From: Clostridium sp. CAG:253
GTDB taxonomy: Bacteria; Bacillota; Clostridia; Lachnospirales; Lachnospiraceae
Reading direction: 5' to 3'
DNA length: 14,131 nucleotides
Assembly (NCBI GenBank): GCA_000436755.1
Contig: FR887331.1
Location: 61,500-75,630, forward strand
Shown here in pieces: positions 1-8,700 of the stretch. Every line of letters begins with the position of its first letter. The first letter of the stretch is position 1. A model generated the notes under the pieces. The model had not been told where the DNA came from. It ran no database searches and saw only the letters and a program-made list of their open reading frames with translations. The translations under genes and the position numbers were made by a program.

Positions 1-204
1 GGTCGGTGTTCCACCGCCGATAAAAACCGTTCCTATCCTGTATCTGCCACAAAGAATTTTCTGCCAGTAAAGAGCCTCTCTATGTAAAGCTTCAAGATAG
101 GTGCGCTTTATGCTTTCATCTGCACTAAACGAAAGGAAATCACAATAATTACACTTTTTTACGCAAAACGGTATGTGGACATATAACGCAATCTGTTTTT
201 GCAT
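1..204 (-). CDS. hemW: HemW-like radical SAM heme chaperone (5' part only)
   Basis: The first 68 codons of a gene running off the left edge of the window. The N-terminus has the radical SAM cluster motif CVKKCNYC (Cys14, Cys18, Cys21), which would bind a 4Fe-4S cluster and S-adenosylmethionine, preceded by LYVHIPFC. The visible part ends in IGGGTPT, the glycine-rich SAM-binding segment. This opening is typical of HemW (formerly called a HemN-like oxygen-independent coproporphyrinogen oxidase), now regarded as a heme-delivery protein in the cytosol. ATG at 204 is preceded by GGGGAG about ten bases upstream. It lies 94 bp downstream of lepA on the same strand; lepA-hemW is a conserved Firmicutes pair, usually followed by hrcA-grpE-dnaK, which may continue outside the window. 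Whether it acts as an oxidase or a chaperone cannot be told from this fragment. Confidence 0.88.
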   Translation of the reverse strand, partial: MQKQIALYVHIPFCVKKCNYCDFLSFSADESIKRTYLEALHREALYWQKILCGRYRIGTVFIGGGTPT

Positions 205-298
205 TTCCAATTATCTCCCCAAAAATTCATCAAAGAATTGCAATCCTTTGGTAAATCACCCTGCTAACAATAATATCTCAGTTTTCAGATATATTATT

Positions 299-2113
299 TT
301 ACTCCTCGTCAAGTTTCAATACACTCATAAATGCCTGCTGTGGAATTTCTACATTTCCAAACTGACGCATTCTCTTTTTACCCTCCTTCTGTTTTTCAAG
401 AAGCTTTCTCTTTCTTGAAATATCACCGCCGTAACATTTCGCAAGTACATCTTTTCGCATCGCTTTTACTGTTTCTCTCGCAATTACTTTTCCGCCGACA
501 GCAGCCTGAATAGGTATTTCAAAAAGCTGTCTCGGTATCTCATTCTTGAGCTTCTCACACATCTTTCTTCCACGCTCATACGCTGTGTCAGCATGAAGGA
601 TAAATGAAAGTGCATCTATTTCTTCTTTATTTATAAGAATATCAAGTTTCACAAGTTTTGAAGGAACATATCCTTTCATTTCATAATCGAGTGAGGCATA
701 ACCTCTCGAACGTGATTTAAGTGCATCAAAGAAATCGTAAATAATCTCATTAAGCGGAAGGTCATATTTAAGAAGTGCTCTTGATTCTTCCATATATTCC
801 ATTCCAATATAAACACCTCGTCTTTCCTGACAAAGCGTCATTATTGCACCCACAAATTCCTTTGTAACCATAATCTCTGCCGAAACCATCGGTTCCTCCA
901 TGTGCTCAATCTCTGACGGGTCAGGAAGGTTTGACGGATTTGTGACCTCAACCATTTCTCCATTTGTCTTGTAAACATGATATATAACACCCGGTGCTGT
1001 TGTGACAAGATCAAGATTGTACTCCCTTTCAAGCCTCTCCTGAATAATTTCAAGGTGTAAAAGACCAAGAAAACCACATCTGAAACCAAATCCAAGAGCA
1101 ATTGAAGTCTCAGCTTCAAACTGCAGTGCGGCATCGTTTAACTGAAGTTTTTCAAGTGCATCCCTAAGGTCAGGATATTTGGCACCATCTGCCGGATATA
1201 AACCGCAATAAACCATAGGCTGTACTTTCTTGTATCCTGGAAGTGCCTCATCACAAGGATTTTCTGCAAGGGTAACTGTATCACCCACTCTTGTATCACC
1301 AACATTTTTAAGGCTTGCCGTAACATATCCAACCATTCCGGCTGAAAGTTCGTCAGATGGTATAAACTGTCCTGCCCCAAAAATTCCAACCTCCACAACA
1401 TCTGCCTTTGCACCTGTTGCAAGCATCTTTATCTCATCGCCTTTTTTTACGCAGCCGTCAAATATACGGCAGAATATTATAACGCCTTTATACGCATCAT
1501 ATAACGAGTCAAATATAAGAGCCTTTAACGGCTTGTCAATGTCACCTGACGGTGCAGGTATCTTTTTGACAATCTGCTCTAACACCTGGTCTATATTTGT
1601 TCCCATCTTTGCTGAAATAAGCGGTGCATCTTCTGCATCAAGACCTATAACGTCCTCTATTTCACTCTTAACCCTCTCCGGCTCCGCACTCGGAAGGTCA
1701 ATCTTATTTATGACAGGCATTATCTCAAGGTCATGGTCAAGCGCAAGATAACAATTTGCAAGTGTTTGTGCCTCTATACCTTGTGCCGCATCAACTATAA
1801 GGATGGCGCCCTCGCATGCCGCAAGGCTTCTTGAAACCTCATAGTTAAAATCCACATGTCCCGGTGTATCAATAAGATTAAATATATACTCCTCACCGTC
1901 ATTTGCTTTATAAACGATACGAACTGTCTGTGCCTTTATGGTAATGCCACGCTCTCTCTCAAGTTCCATATTATCAAGAACCTGCGCCTGCATCTCTCTG
2001 CTTGTAAGAAGCCCCGTTTTTTCGATAATACGGTCTGCAAGTGTGGATTTGCCGTGGTCAATATGTGCTACGATACAAAAATTTCTGATATTGGACTGTT
2101 TAATTCTCTCCAT
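299..2113 (-). CDS. lepA: Elongation factor 4 (LepA), ribosome back-translocating GTPase
   Basis: Full-length LepA/EF-4, 604 residues, the normal size for the family. It is a translational GTPase that binds ribosomes and is thought to help with stalled or mis-translocated ribosomes and with 30S assembly. The GTPase signatures are all present: P-loop AHIDHGKST (residues 16-24), switch region with RERGITIK (about 53-60), DTPGH (82-86) and NKID (136-139). The long C-terminal half carries the LepA-specific region, including [16 protein letters not shown] and a basic tail rich in [16 protein letters not shown]. The start is well placed: GGAGG lies six bases before ATG. A separate sigma-A promoter just upstream suggests expression independent of the sporulation genes before it. 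It is probably cotranscribed with hemW. Many shorter frames lie within it on both strands and are shadows. Confidence 0.97.
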   Translation of the reverse strand: MERIKQSNIRNFCIVAHIDHGKSTLADRIIEKTGLLTSREMQAQVLDNMELERERGITIKAQTVRIVYKANDGEEYIFNLIDTPGHVDFNYEVSRSLAACEGAILIVDAAQGIEAQTLANCYLALDHDLEIMPVINKIDLPSAEPERVKSEIEDVIGLDAEDAPLISAKMGTNIDQVLEQIVKKIPAPSGDIDKPLKALIFDSLYDAYKGVIIFCRIFDGCVKKGDEIKMLATGAKADVVEVGIFGAGQFIPSDELSAGMVGYVTASLKNVGDTRVGDTVTLAENPCDEALPGYKKVQPMVYCGLYPADGAKYPDLRDALEKLQLNDAALQFEAETSIALGFGFRCGFLGLLHLEIIQERLEREYNLDLVTTAPGVIYHVYKTNGEMVEVTNPSNLPDPSEIEHMEEPMVSAEIMVTKEFVGAIMTLCQERRGVYIGMEYMEESRALLKYDLPLNEIIYDFFDALKSRSRGYASLDYEMKGYVPSKLVKLDILINKEEIDALSFILHADTAYERGRKMCEKLKNEIPRQLFEIPIQAAVGGKVIARETVKAMRKDVLAKCYGGDISRKRKLLEKQKEGKKRMRQFGNVEIPQQAFMSVLKLDEE

Positions 2114-2147
2114 TGTATTCCTCCGCTGTTTTTTTCCATTGCTTTTT

Positions 2148-2177
2148 ATTGTAACACATACGGAGGTTATCAGTCAA
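2148..2177 (-). promoter_or_regulatory. Probable sigma-A promoter of lepA
   Basis: Read on the minus strand: TTGACT (2172-2177), an 18-bp spacer, then TACAAT (2148-2153). A TG one base upstream of the -10 makes it an extended -10 element. Transcription would start about 28-30 bases before the lepA ATG. It separates lepA-hemW from the sporulation genes gpr and spoIIP. The assignment rests on sequence match only. Confidence 0.6.
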
Positions 2178-2212
2178 AAGAATATGGAATTATTTTTGCT
2201 GTGGTACAGTAT

Positions 2213-3502
2213 CTATTTTCCGCTAAGCACCTTATCTATCACACAGGCGAGATGAGGCATTGCATTTTTTGCCTCCTGTAATGTATTATTTTCATTTCCA
2301 AGTTCTATAAGGAGTGCTCTTTTTCTCAGATGGAGATTATAACGGTATCCTTTCAGATATACCGGCTTTGCAAAATCGTTATAATTTTCCATGCATTTTA
2401 GTTTTAGCTGCAGACTAAATGCAAGATTATACTGCAGATTAGGATTATAAAGGTATCCGATATTTCCGTTGCGGTTTCTCGACAATCCGTTAAAAAACAT
2501 TACCTGCGCCGTTCTCTTTCCGTTTATTACAGTCGTTCTGTGTACTTTATTTCCTACGCCATCCCTATGCAGGTCTATTATAACCTGTATTGACGGATAT
2601 TTTTTCAATGTTCTTTTCACATGTTCTGCCGCATTGTTATATGCTCTGTTTCTGTCAATTCTTCCGTTTATTATGTCATACTTTGTCGTATCATGTATCA
2701 CGTTGTAACCGTATTTTTTTAAATTATATGTAAGTGTTGTTCCGACTCCTACTATGGACTGAGCTGTCACACCGCTTTTGCTGTCACAAAACGCTTCTGA
2801 ACCGCCATGTGTGTGAAATATAAGTATTTGCGGTTTGTTAGAGTTTCTCTTAATTCTTAAATCTGACGATAAAAGTTTTTTTACATTAAAAACATTATTG
2901 TCAATGGAAGTAGTAGAGTCCGCTATATAAAAATTTTTCAGAAGATAATTTCTGTTAAGACCTTTTTTCAATGTATTAACCTTTTTAATATTTTCTTTTA
3001 AGGATGCTGTTTTATTACGGCTTATTACTATATCCCTTTGTTTTATCTTCTCAGAGTCTCCCTTCAATTTTTCTTCTTTTTTTGCTGCCTCATTCTCTTT
3101 TTTTGCCAGTTCCAAGTCCTCATTTTCCTCCTGACATGCATTCATATAAAGTTCACCCGACATTCCACTCCATATCTTTTTTCTGCTGTTTATGCCAACC
3201 CACGTCATAGCTGTCTTTTCAGCTTCTTTTTCGGCAACACTCCTAAACCTGTTTCCGTGTTCAACCATATACGAAACTCCAGAGCTTGTTTTAGTTATAA
3301 ATTTAAGTAAAAGAGGAACATCACTTCCGTTTCTTGCCATACTTATAGCAGAAGAATTTGAATATCCGAAATTTACCAGGCCGGCAGTAACCATATTTTG
3401 TATTTTATTGCCAATATCTAATTTTTTCAGTCTCACGGCAAAAAAACTTGCCACCCAAATGATAACAACAATCATAACAATAATTTTCTTTGTATTTTTC
3501 AT
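2213..3502 (-). CDS. spoIIP: Stage II sporulation protein P (peptidoglycan hydrolase)
   Basis: A 429-residue SpoIIP. In sporulating Firmicutes SpoIIP works with SpoIID and SpoIIM to thin septal peptidoglycan and drive engulfment of the forespore; it has amidase and endopeptidase activity and is zinc-dependent. Residues 6-24 form one transmembrane anchor (KIIVMIVVIIWVASFFAVRL), followed by a long polar, partly coiled-coil stretch (about 125-185). The catalytic domain begins near 224 with ILIFHTHGGSEAF (His230, His232, Glu236), followed by VIIDLHRDG (Asp310, His312) and LIELGNENNT (Glu400), all recognisable SpoIIP motifs with candidate metal ligands. The usual HTHxSE motif carries one extra glycine here. 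AGAAGGA lies eight bases before the ATG. It follows gpr after a 185-nt gap, as in other Firmicutes. Confidence 0.93.
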   Translation of the reverse strand: MKNTKKIIVMIVVIIWVASFFAVRLKKLDIGNKIQNMVTAGLVNFGYSNSSAISMARNGSDVPLLLKFITKTSSGVSYMVEHGNRFRSVAEKEAEKTAMTWVGINSRKKIWSGMSGELYMNACQEENEDLELAKKENEAAKKEEKLKGDSEKIKQRDIVISRNKTASLKENIKKVNTLKKGLNRNYLLKNFYIADSTTSIDNNVFNVKKLLSSDLRIKRNSNKPQILIFHTHGGSEAFCDSKSGVTAQSIVGVGTTLTYNLKKYGYNVIHDTTKYDIINGRIDRNRAYNNAAEHVKRTLKKYPSIQVIIDLHRDGVGNKVHRTTVINGKRTAQVMFFNGLSRNRNGNIGYLYNPNLQYNLAFSLQLKLKCMENYNDFAKPVYLKGYRYNLHLRKRALLIELGNENNTLQEAKNAMPHLACVIDKVLSGK

Positions 3503-3530
3503 ATATCATGTCCTTCTCTTTCTGACAGCA

Positions 3531-3564
3531 TTACTGCCTGCCCGTAAACCTTGCAGGGCAGTAA
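3531..3564. repeat. Imperfect inverted repeat in the gpr-spoIIP gap
   Basis: TTACTGCCTGC (3531-3541) and GCAGGGCAGTAA (3553-3564) pair with one bulged base around an 11-nt loop, giving a stable hairpin in RNA from either strand. Neither side has a T-tract, so it is not a normal intrinsic terminator. In spoIIP mRNA it would sit about 30 nt upstream of the start codon, where it could affect stability or translation. Confidence 0.55.
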
Positions 3565-3593
3565 CATGGCAGCATCTTATATCTTCTAAGAAC

Positions 3594-3622
3594 AAAATAT
3601 GCAAAAAAACTTTTGATATGAA
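3594..3622 (-). promoter_or_regulatory. Possible sigma-E-like promoter for spoIIP
   Basis: On the minus strand TTCATATC (3615-3622) is followed after 13 bp by CATATTTT (3594-3601). These resemble the mother-cell sigma-E consensus (roughly a -35 containing MATATT and a -10 CATACANT), with a good -35 core and a partial -10. Start would be about 85-90 nt before spoIIP. SpoIIP genes are known sigma-E targets in Bacillus, which supports the idea, but the match is imperfect and the region is AT-rich. Confidence 0.35.
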
Positions 3623-3687
3623 TATTTTTTGCTCAGCCGAGAAGTTTATATCAATCTCTGCATCAAAACATTTCCGGCAAAAACAAC

Positions 3688-4563
3688 TCAATTTAATATA
3701 ATCGAATTTAAAGCACTGTTAAGCCCTCCGGCAATTGCTTTTCCGATAAAAAAAATCTGCTCATCAATATCTTTAGGTGTAACAAAAAGACCGCTGTATT
3801 TTTCATTGGACATCTGACGCAGGAATATATCTGTTTCTTCCTGTGAAAATCCCTGTCCAAGAAGAGTTTCCTCTATGCAGTCATATGCAACGGTTGCCAT
3901 TGATACAACTGTTGGTACTCCTATGGCAATAACCGGTATCCCCATAATCCTCTCATTTATCTCCTTTCGCACGTTTCCAATCCCAGCCCCCGGAGATATT
4001 CCCGTGTCGGTCACCTGAATTGTATGGCACAGTCTCTCAGTATGTCTTGAACAGAGCGAATCTATAACCAGAATATAATCAAATCCGCCTTCTGAAACTA
4101 TTTTTTTAATAATGTCACATGTCTCCATTCCTGTCTGAGCCAAAACTCCCGGTGCAATGGCACAAATTTTTTCCGGAATTATATCTATATACTCTATGAC
4201 CTTGTTTCCGAGCATATCTGGTGTCGCATATCTGTTTCCAAGACCGGCTGTCAAAACTTTTATTTTTCTGTTTCCATGTGTCTTTTTTAATATCATTTTT
4301 TCGATAATACCTGCAAAAACTTTTTCAAAGCCTTCCTCATCACTTTTTCTCCATCCACTGTCAGAAAACTCAAGCGTAATATATTCTCCTACAGGCTTTC
4401 CCATCGCTTCTGCACCATGTTCATCTTTAATGTCAACGACAGTCATTGTGATACCTAAAATTCCTGTATCAGTCTTTTCTATTTGAACACCTGAAATCTC
4501 CACATTATCATCCGGGAAACTTTCCCTCACCTCAACCGCAAGGTCTGTCACTCTGCTAAGCAT
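3688..4563 (-). CDS. gpr: Germination protease GPR (A25 aspartic-type endopeptidase)
   Basis: A 291-residue spore protease that degrades small acid-soluble spore proteins during germination; it is made in the forespore as a zymogen. Family motifs are clear: N-terminal RVTDLAVEVRE (4-14), the zymogen/processing region; GLGNRYATPDMLG (107-119); YILVIDSLCSR (163-173); and IQVTDTGISPGAGIGN (182-197). Conserved aspartates 116, 168 and 186 lie in these motifs, and the catalytic pair should be among them. It is shorter than Bacillus GPR (about 370 residues), mainly through a very short propeptide and a shorter C-terminus. The start is set by AGGAGG four bases before ATG. It precedes spoIIP, and a sigma-F/G-type promoter lies about 70 bp upstream. 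Confidence 0.95.
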   Translation of the reverse strand: MLSRVTDLAVEVRESFPDDNVEISGVQIEKTDTGILGITMTVVDIKDEHGAEAMGKPVGEYITLEFSDSGWRKSDEEGFEKVFAGIIEKMILKKTHGNRKIKVLTAGLGNRYATPDMLGNKVIEYIDIIPEKICAIAPGVLAQTGMETCDIIKKIVSEGGFDYILVIDSLCSRHTERLCHTIQVTDTGISPGAGIGNVRKEINERIMGIPVIAIGVPTVVSMATVAYDCIEETLLGQGFSQEETDIFLRQMSNEKYSGLFVTPKDIDEQIFFIGKAIAGGLNSALNSIILN

Positions 4564-4634
4564 AAAACCTCCTGTTTTTGCTGCTGTTCACGCCTACGTT
4601 GTGGACAATAGCCCAGTTTTTACTAATATAATTT

Positions 4635-4663
4635 ACTTTTCCCTAAATCCAGCAATAATATAC
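4635..4663 (-). promoter_or_regulatory. Sigma-F/sigma-G-like forespore promoter of gpr
   Basis: On the minus strand GTATA (4659-4663), a 15-bp spacer, then GGGAAAAGT (4635-4643) followed by A. This fits the forespore sigma-F pattern (GYWTA, about 15-16 bp, GGNRANANTW) at almost every position. gpr is a known sigma-F/G target in Bacillus. A weak sigma-A alternative overlaps it (TTGCTG, 18 bp, TTATAT). Inference from consensus only. Confidence 0.55.
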
Positions 4664-4745
4664 ACCTCAAAACAAATAAAAAATTCGTAACAGCTCAGCC
4701 TGCTACAATTCATCAAAAAAAGCGTAAAAAATCATCAAAAAAGCC

Positions 4746-4774
4746 TTGACAAATGTCAAAATAATCACTATGAT
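4746..4774 (+). promoter_or_regulatory. Strong sigma-A promoter of rpsT
   Basis: TTGACA (4746-4751), exactly 17 bp, then TATGAT (4769-4774). This near-consensus promoter fits a highly expressed ribosomal protein gene. The leader of about 70 nt contains a small hairpin, ACCG-TGTC-CGGT, and ends in GGGAGG nine bases or so before the rpsT ATG. It is back-to-back with the gpr promoter. Confidence 0.8.
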
Positions 4775-4851
4775 AAATGAGTATGTTTACTTCAAAGCGA
4801 CCGTGTCCGGTTTGATGAAACAAAAGATTTCACAATTGGGAGGTGTAAGGA

Positions 4852-5115
4852 ATGGCTAACATTAAATCAGCAAAGAAAAGAATTTTAGTTGATCGCAGAA
4901 ATGCAGAGAGAAATAAAGCAATCAAGTCTAAAGTTAAGACAGCTGTCAAAGGTGTTGACGCTGCTATCGCAGCAGGAGACAAGGACGCTGCTTCTAAGGC
5001 TTTAACAACAGCAATCTCTGAAATCAATAGAGCTGCAAGCAAAGGTGTTTTCCACAAGAAAACAGCTTCAAGAAAGATTTCTCGTATTACAATTGCTGTA
5101 AATAAAATCGCGTAA
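4852..5115 (+). CDS. rpsT: 30S ribosomal protein S20
   Basis: An 87-residue S20, the usual length. It begins MANIKSAKKRILVDRRNAERN, then has long, very lysine- and alanine-rich helices and ends with SRKISRITIAVNKIA, the S20 signature pattern. S20 is a primary binding protein of 16S rRNA that bridges the 5' and 3'-minor domains of the small subunit. GGGAGG in the leader sets the ATG at 4852. It is monocistronic: a consensus sigma-A promoter lies upstream and an intrinsic terminator 14 bases after the stop codon. It is divergent from gpr, as in many Firmicutes. Confidence 0.97.
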   Translation: MANIKSAKKRILVDRRNAERNKAIKSKVKTAVKGVDAAIAAGDKDAASKALTTAISEINRAASKGVFHKKTASRKISRITIAVNKIA

Positions 5116-5129
5116 TCTATTTAAAACTT

Positions 5130-5163
5130 AAAGAGTTGCCAATGGTGTGGGCAGCTCTTTTTT
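5130..5163 (+). terminator. Intrinsic terminator of rpsT
   Basis: Arms AAAGAGTTGCC (5130-5140) and GGCAGCTCTTT (5150-5160) pair over 11 positions with one G-T wobble around a 9-nt loop, and run into six T residues (5158-5163). It lies just after the rpsT stop codon. Confidence 0.9.
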
Positions 5164-5243
5164 CATATACACATAATGATGTTGGGGACAAAAGGTATTT
5201 TGACCCTTGCATCATATAATTAAGATCTAACAGGAGACAAACA

Positions 5244-5726
5244 ATGAAGAAAGAAAATTACTTAAAATGGGATGAATATTTTATGGGTATTGCTCTCCTA
5301 TCTGCTGAGAGGAGCAAAGACCCCCATACAAGCGTAGGCGCCTGTATTATCAGCGAAGACAACAAAATCTTATCCGTCGGTTACAACGGTATGCCTCTTG
5401 GCTGTTCTGATGATGAATATCCGTGGGAGCGAAACTCAGACAACGAGCTGGATGCAAAGTATCTCTATGTATGCCATGCAGAGTTAAATGCGTTGTTAAA
5501 CTATACAGGAACAAATTTAAAAAACGCAAAAATATATACTACCCTCTTTCCATGCAATGAATGCACAAAAGCTCTTATTCAATCTGGAATAAAAGAAGTC
5601 ATTTATATGTCAGATAAGTATTCTGATACACCTTCTGTCATAGCTGCAAAAAGAATGATGAATTCTGCCGGTGTTAAATTTACTCCATATAAACCTATAA
5701 ACAGGACTATTGAATTGCAGTTATAG
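5244..5726 (+). CDS. dCMP deaminase (ComEB type)
   Basis: A 160-residue zinc-dependent deoxycytidylate deaminase that would convert dCMP to dUMP, feeding thymidylate synthesis in the cytosol. Zinc and proton-transfer motifs are intact: CHAELNAL (His78, Glu80) and PCNEC (Pro103, Cys104, Cys107). The segment DPHTSVGACIIS (26-37) and SVGYNGMPLGCSDDEYPWE (about 44-62) are typical of dCMP deaminases rather than of cytidine or tRNA adenosine deaminases. GGAGA lies eight bases before the ATG. A TATAAT at about 5215 could be its -10, but no good -35 goes with it. There is no competence operon or thymidylate synthase next door, so it stands alone here, between the rpsT terminator and a shared terminator. 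Confidence 0.9.
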   Translation: MKKENYLKWDEYFMGIALLSAERSKDPHTSVGACIISEDNKILSVGYNGMPLGCSDDEYPWERNSDNELDAKYLYVCHAELNALLNYTGTNLKNAKIYTTLFPCNECTKALIQSGIKEVIYMSDKYSDTPSVIAAKRMMNSAGVKFTPYKPINRTIELQL

Positions 5727-5742
5727 TCACCGCAAGACATAA

Positions 5743-5773
5743 AATAAGCCCACTCAAAACGAATGGGCTTATT
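5743..5773. terminator. Bidirectional terminator between convergent genes
   Basis: AATAAGCCCA (5743-5752) and TGGGCTTATT (5764-5773) form a perfect 10-bp stem with an 11-nt loop. The arms end in AT-rich sequence on both sides, so it can stop transcription from the deaminase gene (plus) and from the hydrolase gene (minus), which converge here. Confidence 0.8.
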
Positions 5774-5786
5774 CGCTTATCGTTTA

Positions 5787-8700
5787 CTATTTGACTATCA
5801 TCGTTTTCTTGTATCCTGTCGATTTTTTCAGCATTTTCTTATAGTCAGCTTTCCTTGCCTTAGGGCATTTAATAACAGCTTTCTTTGAAATACCGGAAAT
5901 TGCATTAGACTCAATTTTCCTTAACAGCTTACTATTTATTGTAATCTGTGTTAATTTCTTTCTGTTATAAAATGCTTTCTTGCAAATTTTTGTTATATTT
6001 GCACCGATTGTAACTTTCTTTAAATCCTGACACTTTGAAAATGCATTAGTTCCAACCTCAGCAACTTTGTAAGAAACGCCATTGTACTTAACAGTCTTAG
6101 GAACTACAGCACTTGTCTTTTTATTGTTCAGTTTTGTATATGTCACTGTCTTTTTCTTAGCATCGTTAACTGTGTATGTCACTTTTGAAACGTCAAATTT
6201 TGTGCCCCTCTTTAAGTCTTTTTCGTATGTTGCCGAACATATGCCGATAGCATCTATACACCATTGACCGCTCACAACTTCAAATGTGACTGTATGTTCT
6301 CCATATTTCAAATTTCGGAGAGAATAATTTGTTCTGCTGTCCTCTGCCTGATTAACTGCTGCCTCAGTCTCGACCACTTTACCATCAACAGTCACCTTTA
6401 TCTTACACTTGTTAGCTTTCATATAGCCTAAAACATCTACTCCGGTTCCCTTAAATGTGTATGTCAAAGAAGCACCTGTGCCTGTGCTGTATGATGCTGT
6501 ACGATCATATACATACATTCCCTGACCACACTGGTGTGACCACTTGTCATTAAATACTAATTTAGATTTTGTTACATCATTTAACTCGTACTGCTGCATA
6601 TTGTCAATAAATTCTTCATAATACGGAGCTGTATTCTCAATCTTTTTAACTGTAAGATTATCAAAATCCATCGCAGCGTATGTACCGCCTAAAGCAATTC
6701 TTCCTGATGTTACAGGATTTGTATCTGTATAAGTAGCAACCACTTTATTATTTACATATGCTGTAATCTGGTTTTCTTTGCCTTCCAGCGACAAAGTGTT
6801 CCACTGATTGAAGCCCTGTTTAAATATGCTGTTGTCTGTAATTGTTCCTTCCAAAATGGTTACTTTTTTGCGGTACAGCTTCCAAGCACCATCTTTATCA
6901 ATCTCAAAAGAATAGCCCGAAGAATCTTTAATTGCTGCTCCTCCACCTGTCTGACGAATTGCTATGACAGCAGATGAACTTTTAGCTTCTGTCTGTTCAA
7001 ACTGCACATCAACATTTGCACGGTAATTCATCCATCGGTAATCACCTATCAGCACCTCTGCATTAGAGCCGTTCCAAGCTGAACCAACACCCTGCACACT
7101 CTCATCTAACTGCTGGCGCAGTACATAATTTCCATCTGCCAGCTTAACTGCCTCAAATGCTCCGTTAATAACATTTGTATAACGTGCAATTGCACCTGTT
7201 TTGCCGCCGCGTGACTCAATATAATCTTCTTTTTCATCACTGAGCTTTCCGTCTGTGCCTATCACACTAACCTTTTTATCTGAATAGTCAAAATTATCCG
7301 CATAAAGATACTCGTTATCCGTAACTGTTCCGTTTCCGTTTTCATCAGTATCTAATATTGTTCTGTCTGTTGAGTTTTCAGGTAATTTGCACTCACTTTT
7401 CAATTCGTCTTTATTCTGGTCTAATGTCGATACCGTAACAACAGAGAACGGCGAAACCATAACATTATAATATCCCTGTTCATCTGCCGTTATATCGCCT
7501 TTATCTGACATATAATTTGAATCAAAAGTACCGTCACCTGCTGCCTTTGTTTCAAAGCACTGCAATGTCTGATTATCTTTTAACTGCATGTTTTTAACTG
7601 AAATACGGTAGTTCTTTGTCTTTGCACTGTTGTTAATCATCAAAGTACTAAACTCATCCTTATCAGGTGATGCCAATGTCATATAACTGTCAGCACCGGT
7701 TGTACTGTTCACCACACGTCTGTCTCCATTTGCATCATCCTCTCCACAATAACTTGACTGAGGTATAACTCTCCAGATGCCGGCTGTATTATCCTCATTC
7801 TCCCAGCCTGTAACGGCAAATTTTGACAAATGGCTCAAAATAGCAGTACCCGCATCATATCTGACATAACCAGACCAAGGGTCTTTTGCTCCAATCAGTT
7901 CCTTAGAGGAATACTGTCCTCCCTGGTAAAAAGCACCGATTACAGGCTGATATATAACATGTGTTCTGCGTGATTCAACAAAACTCTTTATAATGTAATT
8001 TCCCATCTCTAATGCACTGCCTGTTCCACCAAGTCCTGATGAGTCGGCAATTACATTTCCGCTGTCATCCTTAAATGTTGTATTGTTTGCCGGACGGAAT
8101 GCACTGTCGGAAAATACAGCCTGATTCTCGCTGTTCCAAACTTCCTTGTCCATTTCATCTGCAATTTTTATAATATCATCCTTTGTGAGAATATCCGCAC
8201 CGTCCCTGCTTTTACTTGCCACAGAATACGGATAATGCCAGCCTATCGCTGCTACTGCATTTTTGTATTCCTCGTCTGTATACAAGGCATTTACTGCTGT
8301 CTTTGCAATCATCTCAGCCTCGTCTGATACAATAAACTTAATCTTTTTATACAAATCTAACGCTTTTGCATCTTTGATGGTATCGCTGTTTTCTTCCTGA
8401 ATCCACTTTGCAAATTTCTTCACATTCTCAGTGTCAGTCTTATCGCTCCATGCCTCATTTCTGTTAGGATTGATATAGTCTACCATATAACCATATGTCT
8501 CATAGGCAGCCATAATGGTATTTTTATACCATTTATACTGCTTTTCCGTAGTATTTGCCCACTTTGGTGTGTTCCATCTTAAGATACTTATTTTAATATT
8601 CGGATTAATCTTCTTAGCATCTGCTGCCAACTGAAATCCCGCATTTCTCTTTACATTTGCAGTCTCATCCTCCGTACGCATTGTACAGCTCTCAGCACCT

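Noticed and set aside
262..296. ATATCT...AGATAT inverted repeat in the lepA-hemW gap as a terminator
   Set aside because: Only six AT-rich base pairs and no proper T-tract on the minus strand; the gene pair is normally cotranscribed.
1230..1751. A 173-codon open frame on the plus strand opposite lepA
   Set aside because: Low-complexity translation, fully antisense to a strongly conserved gene, no ribosome binding site; a shadow of lepA codon usage.
1856..2281. Plus-strand frame of 141 codons across the lepA start and the spoIIP end
   Set aside because: Antisense to lepA and spoIIP and to the lepA promoter; no recognisable domain.
3506..3691. Cys-rich 61-codon frame between gpr and spoIIP as a real gene
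   Set aside because: TTG start without a clear ribosome binding site, no recognisable family, and it covers promoter-like and hairpin sequence; kept only as part of a finding.
5190..5222. TTGACC...TATAAT as a promoter of the dCMP deaminase gene
   Set aside because: The two hexamers are only 9 bp apart; the TATAAT may be a real -10, but no suitable -35 is visible.
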